Assembly: GCA_036268875.1 (NCBI GenBank)
Contig: DATATI010000014.1
Coordinates: 166,371 to 230,370, forward strand
Length of the DNA: 64,000 nucleotides
From: Polyangia bacterium
GTDB lineage: Bacteria; Myxococcota_A; Polyangia; Fen-1088
Direction of reading: 5' to 3'
A program made the position numbers and the translations under genes. Positions 1 through 9,047 of this stretch are shown one piece after another; within the stretch, counting starts at the first letter, position 1, and each line of letters opens with the position of its first letter. Under the pieces are notes generated by a model. It saw only the letters and a list, made by a program, of their open reading frames with translations, was not told where the DNA came from and ran no database searches.

Positions 1-424
1 GGCTGTACACGAGAAAGGCCAGCGGTGTGGCGGCGCCGATGGCGGCGTAATACTCGGCCAGGCCTTCCTCGTCGGCGTTCGGGTAGTACGGGGGCAAGGC
101 CAGGATGGCGTCGGCGCCGGCGCGCGCCGCCTCTTGCGCCAGACCGATGCCGATGGCGCGGTTGAAGCCGGTGCCGGCGATGACGGGCACGCGGCCGCGC
201 GCCTCTTCGACGGTGGCCTTCACCACCTCCAGGTGTTCGGCCGGGGTCAGCGAGTAAACCTCGCCGGTGCCGCCCGCCGCCACCACCGCGGCGAACGGAT
301 ACTTCAACATCTCTTGCAGGTTCTTGCGGTAGGCCGGCAGGTCCAGGGAGAGATCGCTCTTGAAAGGCGTGACCGGAAATCCGATCACCCCGCGAAGTTT
401 TCCGCGCAGCTCTTCTGGTCTCAT
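1..424 (-). CDS. kdgD: 5-dehydro-4-deoxyglucarate dehydratase, partial (3' end outside window)
   Basis: The gene begins with the ATG at 422-424 and runs off the left edge, leaving about 141 codons. The translation starts MRPEELRGKLRGVIGFPVTP and continues with AAGGTGEVYSLTPAE, VPVIAGTGFN and GADAILALPPYY, the N-terminal half of a DHDPS/NAL-type TIM barrel. The GTGE loop and the PPYY motif match the KdgD branch, which converts 5-keto-4-deoxy-glucarate to 2,5-dioxovalerate with loss of CO2 and water. The catalytic Schiff-base lysine lies beyond the edge. It follows gudD by 24 nt on the same strand, so the product of the upstream dehydratase would be its substrate. A related DHDPS-family lyase is the main alternative. 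Confidence 0.85.
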   Translation of the reverse strand, partial: MRPEELRGKLRGVIGFPVTPFKSDLSLDLPAYRKNLQEMLKYPFAAVVAAGGTGEVYSLTPAEHLEVVKATVEEARGRVPVIAGTGFNRAIGIGLAQEAARAGADAILALPPYYPNADEEGLAEYYAAIGAATPLAFLVYS

Positions 425-448
425 CGTGCCCACCTCATGCTTGGGTTC

Positions 449-1771
449 CTACCACCGGGGAAGAATGCGTTTCCAGGTCGGGTCGACGTGCTTTTTCATT
501 TCGGCCTCGTCGTCCCGTTTGCGATAGGGACAGATCGCATAGCGGGCCCGACCACGCGCCAGCTGATCATAGTCCAGCGAGACGCCCAGGCCCGGCTTAT
601 CGGTGATGCGCACGTGGCCGTCGACGATGGGCACGCGGCCGCCGGCCACGATCTCGTCCTCGGCGGACTGCCACGGATAGTGCGTGTCACAGGCGTACGT
701 CAGGTGCGGCGTGGCCGCCGCCGCGTGCGCCATGGCCATCAGCGAAACGCCCAGGTGGCTGTTCGAGTGCATGGACAGGCCAATGCCCCAGGTGCGGCAG
801 ATCTTGCCCAGGTGCTGCACCTGCTGCACGCCGCCCCAGTAGTGCGGGTCGCACAGGATCACCTGCACGGCATCCACCTTCACGCTTTCGGGAATGTCGG
901 CGAAGCCGGTGACGGCCACGTTGCTGCCGAGGGGCGTGTCGATCCCTTCGGCCAGCAGGCGCCGGCGCACCTCGCCCATGCCTGCCAGGCTGAAGGTGGG
1001 ATCTTCCAGATAGCCGCCGTTGCCCAGCTCCTTGGCCAGCGCGCGGCCGACCTTCACCGACGTCTCCACCGACCACGCCCCGTTCGGGTCCATGCGCAGC
1101 GGCACCGTCGGGCCGAGCGCGACGTGCAGCTGGCGCACCGTCTCGACCTCGATCTCCGGATCCAGCACGCCGGTCTTGAACTTGATGTCGCGAAAGCCGT
1201 ACTGCGCGACCATCTGCTTGACCTGCCGCACCAGCGATTCGGGCGTCAGCGCCTCGCCATATTCGTCGGGGCGGGCGTCTTCGCCCTCGCCGCCGCCGCC
1301 GGCGTGCTTGTAAAACGGGTAAGCGGAGAACGGCACCTGGTCGCGGGCGCGGCCGCCCAGCAGATCGCAAACCGGTTTGCCGATGGTCTTGCCGATCAGA
1401 TCCAGACAGGCGATCTCGATGGCTGAATAGAGGCGCGCCCCGGCGTCGAGCGGATTTTCCCCCGGCACATGATAGGTCTGCGAGCGATCCAGGCTGGAGG
1501 TGCCGCTGGTGTCGATCTCGATCATCGGCAGCAGCAATCCGGCCAGGCGATAGGGATCGCCGCCGACCAGGCGCGGCCGCAACAGTTCGAAGCCCTTGGC
1601 GATGGCATCGCCGCCGTGGGTCTCGCTGATCCCGATGACGCCGTCGCCGCTGATAAGTTCAATCACGGTGCGCAGCGCGTACGGCTGGTGCAATCCGTAC
1701 GAGCTGCGCAGCGGCGGATCGGCGATGGCGATCGAATGAACCTTGAGGTCAACAATCCGAAGGTCGCTCAT
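449..1771 (-). CDS. gudD: Glucarate dehydratase (enolase superfamily)
   Basis: This 440-residue protein belongs to the mandelate racemase/enolase superfamily. It has the lysine motif KFKTG, the metal-ligand run MDPNGAW followed by LEDP, and a late SMHSNSHLG stretch holding the catalytic histidine; this set is typical of GudD, which dehydrates D-glucarate to 5-keto-4-deoxyglucarate. I chose the ATG at 1769-1771 (MSDLRIVDLKV) over an in-frame start 21 nt upstream because the family starts here and AAGG sits about 8 nt before it. It lies between a galactarate-type dehydratase and kdgD on the same strand, which supports an aldarate pathway. L-talarate/galactarate dehydratase is a less likely alternative. 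Confidence 0.88.
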   Translation of the reverse strand: MSDLRIVDLKVHSIAIADPPLRSSYGLHQPYALRTVIELISGDGVIGISETHGGDAIAKGFELLRPRLVGGDPYRLAGLLLPMIEIDTSGTSSLDRSQTYHVPGENPLDAGARLYSAIEIACLDLIGKTIGKPVCDLLGGRARDQVPFSAYPFYKHAGGGGEGEDARPDEYGEALTPESLVRQVKQMVAQYGFRDIKFKTGVLDPEIEVETVRQLHVALGPTVPLRMDPNGAWSVETSVKVGRALAKELGNGGYLEDPTFSLAGMGEVRRRLLAEGIDTPLGSNVAVTGFADIPESVKVDAVQVILCDPHYWGGVQQVQHLGKICRTWGIGLSMHSNSHLGVSLMAMAHAAAATPHLTYACDTHYPWQSAEDEIVAGGRVPIVDGHVRITDKPGLGVSLDYDQLARGRARYAICPYRKRDDEAEMKKHVDPTWKRILPRW

Positions 1772-1925
1772 GCGAGGACCTTGCGATAACACGGCGTCCG
1801 CGCGGACAGAACAGAAAAAGGCCTGTCTTTTGAGGACGGCTGGCGCGTCGCACCGACGGTATCAAACGATCAAACAATTCGCGCGGCCAATTGGGGAAAT
1901 CGTCCGTGCGAAAGTCAGCGCGCGT

Positions 1926-3479
1926 TCACAGCACCGGGCCCAGACTCCAGGGCGCGAACTCTTCTTCGCCCACGCCGGACAGCTCGCTTTTGGTCTGTTT
2001 TCCCGAGGCGACGGCGCAGAGCTCCTCGAAGATTTGCCGGCCCACGTCAGCCACCGATGCGCCCTCCAGGATGACGCCGCAGTTGATGTCCATGTCGTCT
2101 TCCATGCGCTGGTAAAGGCGGGTGTTGGTCGCCAGCTTGATCGACGGCGTGGGCTTGCACCCGAACACCGATCCGCGGCCGGTGGTGAAGCAGATGATGT
2201 TCGCGCCGCCGGCGACCAGGCCGGTCATCGAAACCGGATCGTGGCCGGGCGTGTCCATGAAGACGAAGCCTTTGCTGGTGATGGGCTGGGCGTATTCGAC
2301 CACGTCCATCAGCGGCGTGGTACCGGCCTTGGCGATGCCGCCCAGGGATTTTTCGAAGACGGTGGTCAGACCGCCGGCCTTGTTGCCGGGGGCGGGGTTG
2401 TGGTTGGTCTCGGCGCCGAACTGGGCCAGATGTTTTTTCCACCAGGCGATGCGCGCCAGCAGCTTGTCCGCCACGGTTTTTGATTGGGCGCGGGCGATCA
2501 GCACCTGTTCGGCGCCGTCGATCTCGGTGGTCTCGGCCAGCACGCCGGTGCCGCCGTAACGGATCAATTCATCCACGGCCCAGCCCAGCGCCGGGTTGGC
2601 GGTGATGCCGGAGTTTCCGTCCGAGCCGCCACAGTTGGTGGCCAGCACCAGTTGCGACAGTGGCTGCGGCCTGCGGCGGGCGTCGTTGGCCCGCGGCAGC
2701 AGCTGGGCCACCGCCGCCACCGCGGCCTCGACGGCTTTGCGCACGCCGCCCGCTTCCTGAATGGTGATCACCGGCGGGCGCTGCGACGGATCGTCCATCA
2801 GCGACAGCTTGTGGCGTTCGATCAATGGCAGCGGCTGGTTCACCTCGCAACCCAGGCCCACGATGACGTACGCGGCGACGTTGGGATGGCGCGCGTAACC
2901 GGCCATCACCCGTTCGAGCAGCAAATGATCGGGCCCATTCAAGACTTGCCCGCAGCCCGACTTGTGCGTCAGCGCGATGACGCCGTCGAGGTTCGGGTAC
3001 TGCTGTTTGACGTCGCGAAACCGCTCGCGCACGAACGAGCTGACGCTGGCCGAACAGTTCACCGTGGCGATCACCGCGATGTAGTTGCGCGTGCCGACCC
3101 GTCCGTCGGGACGGGCAAATCCGTCGAAGAAGCGCATCTGCCCCGGTGAATAAAAATTCACCGGGCGGGCGTTCTTGCCGACGTCGTAGGTCTGGGCCAG
3201 CGCGCCCACTGCCAGGTTGTGCACGTGCACCCAGTCGCCGGCGGCGATGGGCGCCGAGGCGAAGCCGATGATCTCGCCGTAACGCCGCACCGGTTCGCCG
3301 GCGGCGATCGCCCGCCGGGCCAGCTTGTGGCCGGCGCGAATGTCGTCGCGCAGCGCGATCGCCGTGCCTTCGACGGTGATCGTGGCGCCGGCGGCCAGAT
3401 CGTTCTTGGCGATGGCCACGTCGTCGCGAGCGTGCAGCACGATAGCGTCGTCGGGTCGTCTCATGGGAGCGGTAATCAT
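1926..3479 (-). CDS. garD: UxaA/GarD-family aldarate or altronate dehydratase
   Basis: The protein has an N-terminal SAF-like domain (about residues 10-90: AIVLHARDDVAIAKNDLAAG) and a long C-terminal UxaA domain with DGRVGTRNYI, THKSGCGQ, GLGCEVNQ, TNCGGSDGNSGITANPA and TTGRGSVFGC. These are hallmarks of altronate/galactarate dehydratases. With gudD and kdgD alongside, galactarate dehydratase (to 5-keto-4-deoxy-galactarate/glucarate) is the best guess; altronate dehydratase would instead fit uxaC in the same block, so the symbol is provisional. The start is uncertain: ATG at 3479 or at 3464, neither with a clear ribosome site, and a strong terminator hairpin ends only a few bases upstream. 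Confidence 0.72.
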   Translation of the reverse strand: MITAPMRRPDDAIVLHARDDVAIAKNDLAAGATITVEGTAIALRDDIRAGHKLARRAIAAGEPVRRYGEIIGFASAPIAAGDWVHVHNLAVGALAQTYDVGKNARPVNFYSPGQMRFFDGFARPDGRVGTRNYIAVIATVNCSASVSSFVRERFRDVKQQYPNLDGVIALTHKSGCGQVLNGPDHLLLERVMAGYARHPNVAAYVIVGLGCEVNQPLPLIERHKLSLMDDPSQRPPVITIQEAGGVRKAVEAAVAAVAQLLPRANDARRRPQPLSQLVLATNCGGSDGNSGITANPALGWAVDELIRYGGTGVLAETTEIDGAEQVLIARAQSKTVADKLLARIAWWKKHLAQFGAETNHNPAPGNKAGGLTTVFEKSLGGIAKAGTTPLMDVVEYAQPITSKGFVFMDTPGHDPVSMTGLVAGGANIICFTTGRGSVFGCKPTPSIKLATNTRLYQRMEDDMDINCGVILEGASVADVGRQIFEELCAVASGKQTKSELSGVGEEEFAPWSLGPVL

Positions 3480-3484
3480 ATGCC

Positions 3485-3532
3485 GCAAAAAACAAAAGGG
3501 CCGCCCCGTCTCGCGACGGAAGCGGCCCTTTT
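3485..3532 (-). terminator. Rho-independent terminator of the porin gene, just before garD
   Basis: On the minus strand GGGCCGC (then TTCCGTC, a GCGA loop and GACGG) pairs with GCGGCCC and is followed by TTTTGTTTTTT. It lies 37 nt after the porin stop and directly ahead of the garD start, so garD is either read through this hairpin or has its own promoter inside it. Confidence 0.8.
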
Positions 3533-3568
3533 AGTCCTCGGCGACGACCAAGGCCGCCGAGCTTCTTC

Positions 3569-5116
3569 CTAGAAGAACATGTACGTCGAGACCATCACCC
3601 GCTGCAGCCGGGCCGACTTGCTGCCGTCGTAGAACGTGTTCTGGTAGGTGGCGTAGTTCACCGCCAGGTGCGCGGCGGGGCCCAGACTGGCGAAGAAGCT
3701 GCCGTCAATCCACTGGTTGCTCTTCATGACAGTGGCGTTGGTCGCCATCAGGTTATACGAGCCGGTGTCCATCAGCTTCATCATGCCGAAGTTGCCGCTG
3801 ATCCAGAACAGCTTTCCGTCGTAGACAGGCAGGTGATACTGAAGACCCGCCGTCAGGCCCAGCCATTTGATCGGGATCAGCTCGGTGCCATTCCAGGCCA
3901 GGACGCCGCTGTCAAAGTTCTGCGGATACGGAACCACGGCCTGCATGGCCCCGGCGTTGGCCGCCACCCAGGGCGCCGCGCCCGGCAAGCCGCCGCTACC
4001 CAGGCCGCCGTAGAAGTCGCCGATGCCCGCGGTGTACGCCGCCTCGCCAGTGAGGGCGATGGCGTTCGACTGATCCTCCATGGTCCCGCCCAGCAGCGGC
4101 AGGAAAAGATCGCCCGAGATGCCGTAACCAGCCTTTTTAACGTAGTCGTAAGTGGCCGGCGCCGCCGTCGCGCCCGCCGGAAGGGTGAACTGCGGCAGCT
4201 TGAAGGTTCGGTAGATCCCGGAGATGCCGAGCGTCGCCGAGTCGTAACCAGGCTTGCCGGCGCCGACCACGTGGACGCCCTTCCAGGTCGGAAGCTCGAA
4301 CTTGATGCCGCCTTCGAAGTCGGGCGTCAACGAATCACGCTGGAACGGGCGAACGGCCGCCAGCGCCAGCTGCACCACCACCGCGTCGGTGACGAAGCGG
4401 TGATCAAGTCGCACCTCGGGGTTGCGGTGATAGATCTGCCCGGTGATGCCCTGGTACTCGGGGCCGGCGGCCAGGAAGGGAACGACGCCCCAGCCGAAGA
4501 CGTCCCAGGTCTGGCCGGCGATGATGTCAACGTAAGGGGTCTCCCACTTCATGTAGGCGTGGCGCATGCGCACGACGCCGGTCGTGGTGTACGCCGCTTC
4601 GTTGCCGTAGCTGTTCGAGTAAGGGGTCGGCGCGGCGGTCGCGCCACCGAGCGGGCCAGGGGCGCCGCCGGCCGGCCCGCCACCAAAGTCGAGCTCGAGG
4701 TTGGCGGAGGCCTTCATGCCCTCCCATTCGGGCGCGTTGACCTTGAAGCCGAAGCGCGAGTTGCGCGCCGTCCACACCCAGCGGCCGTTGTTTGCGGCCT
4801 GGGTGTTCGGCTTGGCGATGATCGAATTGCCGACGCCTTCACCGGCGTTGAGGATGTTGTCGTGCCAGGTGTCGAGCTCGGCGAAGCCGTAAACTTGCAG
4901 CGCGAACTTGTTGACCGAGCCGGCCGTCTGCGACGGCGGCGAGGCGGGCTTCGGCGGCGGCGGAGGCGGTGGTTCTGGCGCGGGAGGCGGCGGCATCGGC
5001 GCTGCCGCTGCCGGCGGCGCGTCGGCCGGAGGCACTGCAGGCGCCTGAGCGCGCGCAACCGCCGAGGCCAGAAAAACCGGCACGGCAGCGATGCTCATGA
5101 GAGTTCGTTGATTCAT
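3569..5116 (-). CDS. Outer-membrane porin with Pro-rich N-terminal linker
   Basis: A 515-residue secreted protein. It has a signal peptide ending at VARAQA, then about 40 residues almost entirely of Pro and Ala (PPPPPPPKPASPP), then a barrel-like region starting KFALQVYGFAELDTWHDN and ending YMFF; a terminal Phe is typical of BAM-inserted outer-membrane proteins. Alternating aromatic/Gly-rich strands and the YGFAELDT opening resemble DcaP/porin-type barrels. AGGAG lies 8 nt before the ATG at 5114-5116. Its place among aldarate and uronate genes suggests it admits sugar acids through the outer membrane (inference). Exact family membership is not certain. Confidence 0.7.
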   Translation of the reverse strand: MNQRTLMSIAAVPVFLASAVARAQAPAVPPADAPPAAAAPMPPPPAPEPPPPPPPKPASPPSQTAGSVNKFALQVYGFAELDTWHDNILNAGEGVGNSIIAKPNTQAANNGRWVWTARNSRFGFKVNAPEWEGMKASANLELDFGGGPAGGAPGPLGGATAAPTPYSNSYGNEAAYTTTGVVRMRHAYMKWETPYVDIIAGQTWDVFGWGVVPFLAAGPEYQGITGQIYHRNPEVRLDHRFVTDAVVVQLALAAVRPFQRDSLTPDFEGGIKFELPTWKGVHVVGAGKPGYDSATLGISGIYRTFKLPQFTLPAGATAAPATYDYVKKAGYGISGDLFLPLLGGTMEDQSNAIALTGEAAYTAGIGDFYGGLGSGGLPGAAPWVAANAGAMQAVVPYPQNFDSGVLAWNGTELIPIKWLGLTAGLQYHLPVYDGKLFWISGNFGMMKLMDTGSYNLMATNATVMKSNQWIDGSFFASLGPAAHLAVNYATYQNTFYDGSKSARLQRVMVSTYMFF

Positions 5117-5272
5117 GTTCGGTCTCCTATGCTGTCATGGGGGGGCGAGGGCCCCGTGGCTGCGGATGAGGCCCCCTCTTTCGCATACCAGGCTAGAGAA
5201 CGCAAGCTCTGCTACGGATTTCCGCTCAGTCGGTTTTGCCTGCGTTTCAAGTGTCCTGTCGTTGTTTCGAAA

Positions 5273-6049
5273 CTATTGGTTGACTCCGCTGGCGAGGAAT
5301 CCACCGTCGACCACCAGAACGTCGCCGTTGACGAAACTTGCCGCCTCCGACGACAGAAAGACGGCGGCGCCGGCCAGTTCCTCGACTTTTCCGAATCGCT
5401 TCATCGGTGTGCGAAGCAAAAATTCGCGGCCGCGGTCCGACCCGTCCAGCAGCGCTTGATTCAACGCAGTCCGGAAAACCCCGGGAGCGATCGCGTTCAC
5501 GCACACGCCGCGCGGGCCCCACTCGATGGCCAGCGATTTGGTCAGCGCCGCCACCGCCGCCTTGCTGGCGCCGTACGCCGCCACTTCGTGCAGGGCGACG
5601 AACGACGATAGCGACGCAATGTTGATGATCCGGCCGTAACCACGTTCAAGCATGTGACGGCCGAATATCTGGCAAGCGCGCAGTGTGCCGGTGAGATTGG
5701 TGTCCAGAATATCGGCCCACTCTGCCTCGCCGACAGTCAGGGTGGGTGTCCGTTTGGTCTTGCCCGCGCAGTTGATCAGAATGTCGACCTTGCCGAATGC
5801 CGCCAGCGACATGGCCAGCAGCCTGTCCAGCGATCCGCGCTCCTTCACGTCGGACGTCACGCGCAGCGATCGCCGGCCCAGCGCCTCGATCTCGGCGGCG
5901 GTGGCGTCCACCTCGGATTGGCGGCGGGACGACGGGATCACGTCGGCGCCCGCCTGCGCAAGACCCAAGGCCAGGGTCCGGCCGATGCCTGACGTGCCGC
6001 CGATGACCACCGCCGCTCGTCCGGTGAGATCCAACGCTGGATGCCCCAT
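5273..6049 (-). CDS. SDR-family oxidoreductase (gluconate 5-dehydrogenase/KduD-like)
   Basis: A 258-residue classical short-chain dehydrogenase. The cofactor motif is GGTSGIGR (residues 17-24), the structural motif NCAG (about 93), the catalytic Ser lies in NIASLSS and the YGASK motif holds the catalytic Tyr and Lys; the C-terminus VNGDVLVVDGGF is normal for the family. The arrangement fits 2-deoxy-D-gluconate 3-dehydrogenase or gluconate 5-dehydrogenase. Lying divergently from uxaC (105 bp between the starts) and next to aldarate genes, it may oxidise or reduce a uronate-derived ketoacid, but the substrate cannot be read from sequence. Confidence 0.8.
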   Translation of the reverse strand: MGHPALDLTGRAAVVIGGTSGIGRTLALGLAQAGADVIPSSRRQSEVDATAAEIEALGRRSLRVTSDVKERGSLDRLLAMSLAAFGKVDILINCAGKTKRTPTLTVGEAEWADILDTNLTGTLRACQIFGRHMLERGYGRIINIASLSSFVALHEVAAYGASKAAVAALTKSLAIEWGPRGVCVNAIAPGVFRTALNQALLDGSDRGREFLLRTPMKRFGKVEELAGAAVFLSSEAASFVNGDVLVVDGGFLASGVNQ

Positions 6050-6154
6050 TGCGAAAGTCCTCCTGTGGTCGTTTCCCGACCGGGCGGTGGCTTGACTCCC
6101 CTGCCACCGCCACGTAGGTTGCCGTGCTTAACACGAATCGGAAAGCCAGTGGGA

Positions 6155-7570
6155 ATGAGCGAGAGCCTGACTCTTCACGAAGATCGTCTCTTTGCTTCCG
6201 ATCCCGAACAGCGGGCGATCGCCCGGCGGCTCTATCAGTCAGTGCGCGCGCTGCCCATCATCAGCCCGCACGGCCACACTGATCCGCAATGGTTCGCCGA
6301 CAACCAGCCGTTTCCCGATCCGGCGCGTCTGCTGATCGTTCCCGATCACTATGTCTTTCGCATGCTGCACAGCCAGGGCGTGGCGCTGGAATCGCTGGGC
6401 ATCCCCGCCGCTGACGGCCGGCCTGTGCAAAGCGACCCGCGCGAGATCTGGCGCATGTTCGCCCAGCACTGGTTCCTGTTTCGCGGCACGCCCACGCGGC
6501 TGTGGTTCGAGCACGCCTTGTCGACGGTGTTCGGCGTGCGCGATCGCCTGTCGCCGGCCACCGGCGACGCGATCTACGATCGCATCGCCGAATGTCTGCC
6601 GCGCGACGAATTCCGGCCGCGCGCCCTGTTCGAACGGTTCAACATCGAGGTGCTGGCCACCACCGAATCGCCGCTGGATCGGCTGCTTCACCATCAGAAG
6701 CTGCGCGCGTCCAGCTGGAAGGGCCGCATCGTTTCGGCGTTCCGGCCCGACCCGGTGGTCGATCCCGAGTTCGACGGTTTTGCCGCGAACGTCGCCCATC
6801 TGGGCGAGCTGACCGGCGAGGACACCGCGACCTGGTCGGGGTATCTGGCGGCGCTGGCCAACCGGCGCGTCTTCTTCGCCAGCCTGGGCGCGACCTCGAC
6901 CGACCACGGCCACCCGACGGCGGCGACGTTCGATCTGCCGCCCGCCGCCTGCGAGGCGCTGTTCGCCAAGGCGGTGGCCGGCAGCGCCTCGCCCGCCGAG
7001 GCCGAGCGCTTCCGTGGCCAGGTGCTGACCGAGATGGCGCGCATGAGCGTCGACGACGGCCTGGTGATGCAGCTTCACCCCGGGTCCTTCCGCAACCACA
7101 ATCCGTCGCTGCGGGCGGCGTTCGGGCGCGACAGGGGCGCGGACATCCCGACCGCGACCAACTACGTCCAGGCCTTGAAGCCGCTTCTGGATCGCTTCGG
7201 CAACGACCGGCGATTTTCGCTGATCGTCTTTACCTTGGACGAATCCGCCTACGCCCGCGAGCTGGCGCCGCTGGCCGGACATTACCCGGCCCTGAAGCTG
7301 GGGCCGCCGTGGTGGTTCTACGACAGCCCCGAGGGCATGCGCTTCTTCCGCGAGCGCGCCACCGAGACGGCGGGCTTTTACAACACAGTCGGTTTCAACG
7401 ACGACACGCGGGCGTTCCTCTCGATCCCGTCGCGCCACGACGTCGCCCGCCGCATGGACTGCGCCTTCCTGGCCCAGCTGGTCGCCGACCACCGCCTGCC
7501 CGAAGACGAAGCGCGGGAGGTGGCGGTCGACCTGGCGTACAACCTGGCCAAGCGCGCCTATCGGCTTTAA
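6155..7570 (+). CDS. uxaC: Glucuronate isomerase
   Basis: A 471-residue protein, the usual length of UxaC. It shows the metal-binding ISPHGHTDP near the N-terminus, LATTESPLD, VMQLHPGSFRNHN, and the C-terminal PPWWFYDSPEGM and GFNDDTRAFLSIPSRHDV typical of the family. It interconverts D-glucuronate/D-fructuronate or D-galacturonate/D-tagaturonate. The ATG at 6155 is preceded by GGGA; an upstream in-frame start would add 38 residues with no family similarity. It is transcribed away from the SDR gene and supplies the uronate entry to the sugar-acid block. Confidence 0.92.
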   Translation: MSESLTLHEDRLFASDPEQRAIARRLYQSVRALPIISPHGHTDPQWFADNQPFPDPARLLIVPDHYVFRMLHSQGVALESLGIPAADGRPVQSDPREIWRMFAQHWFLFRGTPTRLWFEHALSTVFGVRDRLSPATGDAIYDRIAECLPRDEFRPRALFERFNIEVLATTESPLDRLLHHQKLRASSWKGRIVSAFRPDPVVDPEFDGFAANVAHLGELTGEDTATWSGYLAALANRRVFFASLGATSTDHGHPTAATFDLPPAACEALFAKAVAGSASPAEAERFRGQVLTEMARMSVDDGLVMQLHPGSFRNHNPSLRAAFGRDRGADIPTATNYVQALKPLLDRFGNDRRFSLIVFTLDESAYARELAPLAGHYPALKLGPPWWFYDSPEGMRFFRERATETAGFYNTVGFNDDTRAFLSIPSRHDVARRMDCAFLAQLVADHRLPEDEAREVAVDLAYNLAKRAYRL

Positions 7571-7659
7571 CGCTCGCTGCGCCCACCCTTACTCCGCAAG
7601 GTGAGCCGGCCGAGCAGAGCTCGGCCTCCTGACGAAAATATCGGCGCCTCCGCCTCCTA

Positions 7660-7695
7660 CTCCCTCGCCCTTTGCGAGAGGGTCAGGGTGAGGGT
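7660..7695. repeat. REP-like intergenic palindromic repeat
   Basis: The stretch CTCCCTCGCCCTTTGCGAGA followed by GGGTCAGGGTGAGGGT has the CTC-CCTCGC / GCGAG-AGGGT hairpin and GGGTGAGGG tail common in REP-like intergenic repeats of high-GC bacteria. It sits between the convergent ends of uxaC and the binding-protein gene and may act as a bidirectional terminator. Confidence 0.45.
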
Positions 7696-7707
7696 CGCCG
7701 CGTTTGA

Positions 7708-8706
7708 TCAGTTTCCGGCCAGCTTTTGCGCTTCGGGGAAGTAGACGTCCTTCCAGGTCGCCGGCTTGGTCTTCAGGATGCCGACCTTGAACATGAAGTC
7801 GGCGAACTTCATCGTGCCCCACGGCGTGGTCGAATATTTCACCGACGGGTTCTTCAAGATCTCCACCAGATCGTCGACGGACAGCTTCTCTTTGGTGGCG
7901 CCGAGATAAATCTGCGCCGCCTTCTTCTTGTCCTTGGCGATCAGCTCATTGGCCTCGTTCATCGCCTTGATCAGCGCGCCGATCAGCTTGGGGTTACCGT
8001 TGTGGAACTTGGTGGTGGTGAAGACCACGCCGTTCGACGCCGGGCCGCCCAGTACGTCGGTCGACTTCACGATGGTCCGCACGCCGGGCAGCTTCCGCTC
8101 CAGCGTCTGATACGGCTCCAGGGAGAAGTGGCTGTTGACCTCGCTGCCGCCGCTGGCGAGCGCGATCTGCGCGTCGGGGTGGCCCATGGTGACGGTGAAG
8201 GCATCCAGCTTGGAGCGATCCTTTTCCCCCAGATATTTCTCGGCGGCCATCTGCAAGACGATCGCTTGCGTCGACACCTTCACCGTCGGCAGCGCGATCT
8301 TGTCGGCGGCGGTGAAGTCCTTCAGCGTCTTGATCTTGTCGTTGCGGGTCAAAAGCAGCATGGGCGTCGCCGCTTCGCCGGCCACGCCTTTGACGTCGCC
8401 CTTGGTCTTGTCCCACAGCAAAAGCAAATTCGTCCCACCGCTGGTCACCAGATCCACGCTGCCGGCCAGCAAGGCGTCGGTGGCCGCGCCGCCGCTCTTG
8501 AAGGTGATCCAGGTGACCTTGATGTCGCCCAGGCCCGCTTCCTTGGCGGTCTTTTCCAGCAGCTTGTCCTGTTCCACCAGGACCATGGGCAGATAGTTCA
8601 CCCCCGGTTGCTTGGTGATCTTCACCTCGGTTACTTCCGCGTGGACGGGGGAGCCCACGACAGCAGCCAGCAACAAGGCTACGAGGGTTCCAAAAGTGGC
8701 GCGCAT
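7708..8706 (-). CDS. ABC transporter substrate-binding protein (SsuA/TauA/NMT1-like)
   Basis: A 332-residue periplasmic binding protein with an N-terminal signal peptide (MRATFGTLVALLLAAVVGSPVHA). The fold follows the nitrate/sulfonate/taurine family: QPGVNYLPMVLVEQ, TWITFKSGGAATDALLAGSVDLVTSGG, ALPTVKVSTQAIVLQMAAEKYLG split over the middle, and SNGVVFTTTKFHNGNPKLI. AAGGAG lies 8 nt before the ATG. Permease and ATPase genes of the same class follow upstream on the strand, beyond a palindromic element. The ligand (sulfonate, pyrimidine precursor or other small anion) cannot be determined from sequence. Confidence 0.85.
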   Translation of the reverse strand: MRATFGTLVALLLAAVVGSPVHAEVTEVKITKQPGVNYLPMVLVEQDKLLEKTAKEAGLGDIKVTWITFKSGGAATDALLAGSVDLVTSGGTNLLLLWDKTKGDVKGVAGEAATPMLLLTRNDKIKTLKDFTAADKIALPTVKVSTQAIVLQMAAEKYLGEKDRSKLDAFTVTMGHPDAQIALASGGSEVNSHFSLEPYQTLERKLPGVRTIVKSTDVLGGPASNGVVFTTTKFHNGNPKLIGALIKAMNEANELIAKDKKKAAQIYLGATKEKLSVDDLVEILKNPSVKYSTTPWGTMKFADFMFKVGILKTKPATWKDVYFPEAQKLAGN

Positions 8707-8794
8707 GCAAGCTCCTTTTCAAACGGTGGTCGGGAGAAACGGACTGTCGACGGTACTGACTGTGAAAACAAAGAAGCAAGTACTTTGACCATTG

Positions 8795-9009
8795 GTCACA
8801 TTTTCGTGGGCAAACCCGTTACGCGCGGGCGAGGGTAAGCAACCGATTGGCCGGCGGCCTTCGCGCGTTTGCGCTCCTGGCGGAGCGCCCTTTTTGGGAT
8901 CCGGTAAAAGAGCGCTCCTCTTCAGAGGAGCGCAAACGCGCGAAAGCCGCCCTCCCATGGGTTACCCACCTTCGCCCCCGCGTAACGGGTTTGCCTTCGG
9001 AAATGTGAC
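8795..9009. mobile_element. MITE-like palindromic element with about 31-bp terminal inverted repeats
   Basis: The two ends match as inverted repeats: GTCACATTTTCG...GGCAAACCCGTTACGCG on the left, and on the reverse strand of the right end GTCACATTTCCG...GGCAAACCCGTTACGCG. The pairing continues inward over most of the element (CGCGCGTTTGCGCTCCT against AGGAGCGCAAACGCGCG). Two further hairpins sit in the centre: GCGCTCC-TGGC-GGAGCGC and GCGCTCCTCT-TC-AGAGGAGCGC. It contains no credible gene and fills the only gap over 300 bp in this operon, between the permease and binding-protein genes. No clear target-site duplication is visible. Confidence 0.65.
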
Positions 9010-9047
9010 TCATGGTGGGCCTCGGGGAGGGACCAGCCCCTCCACGC

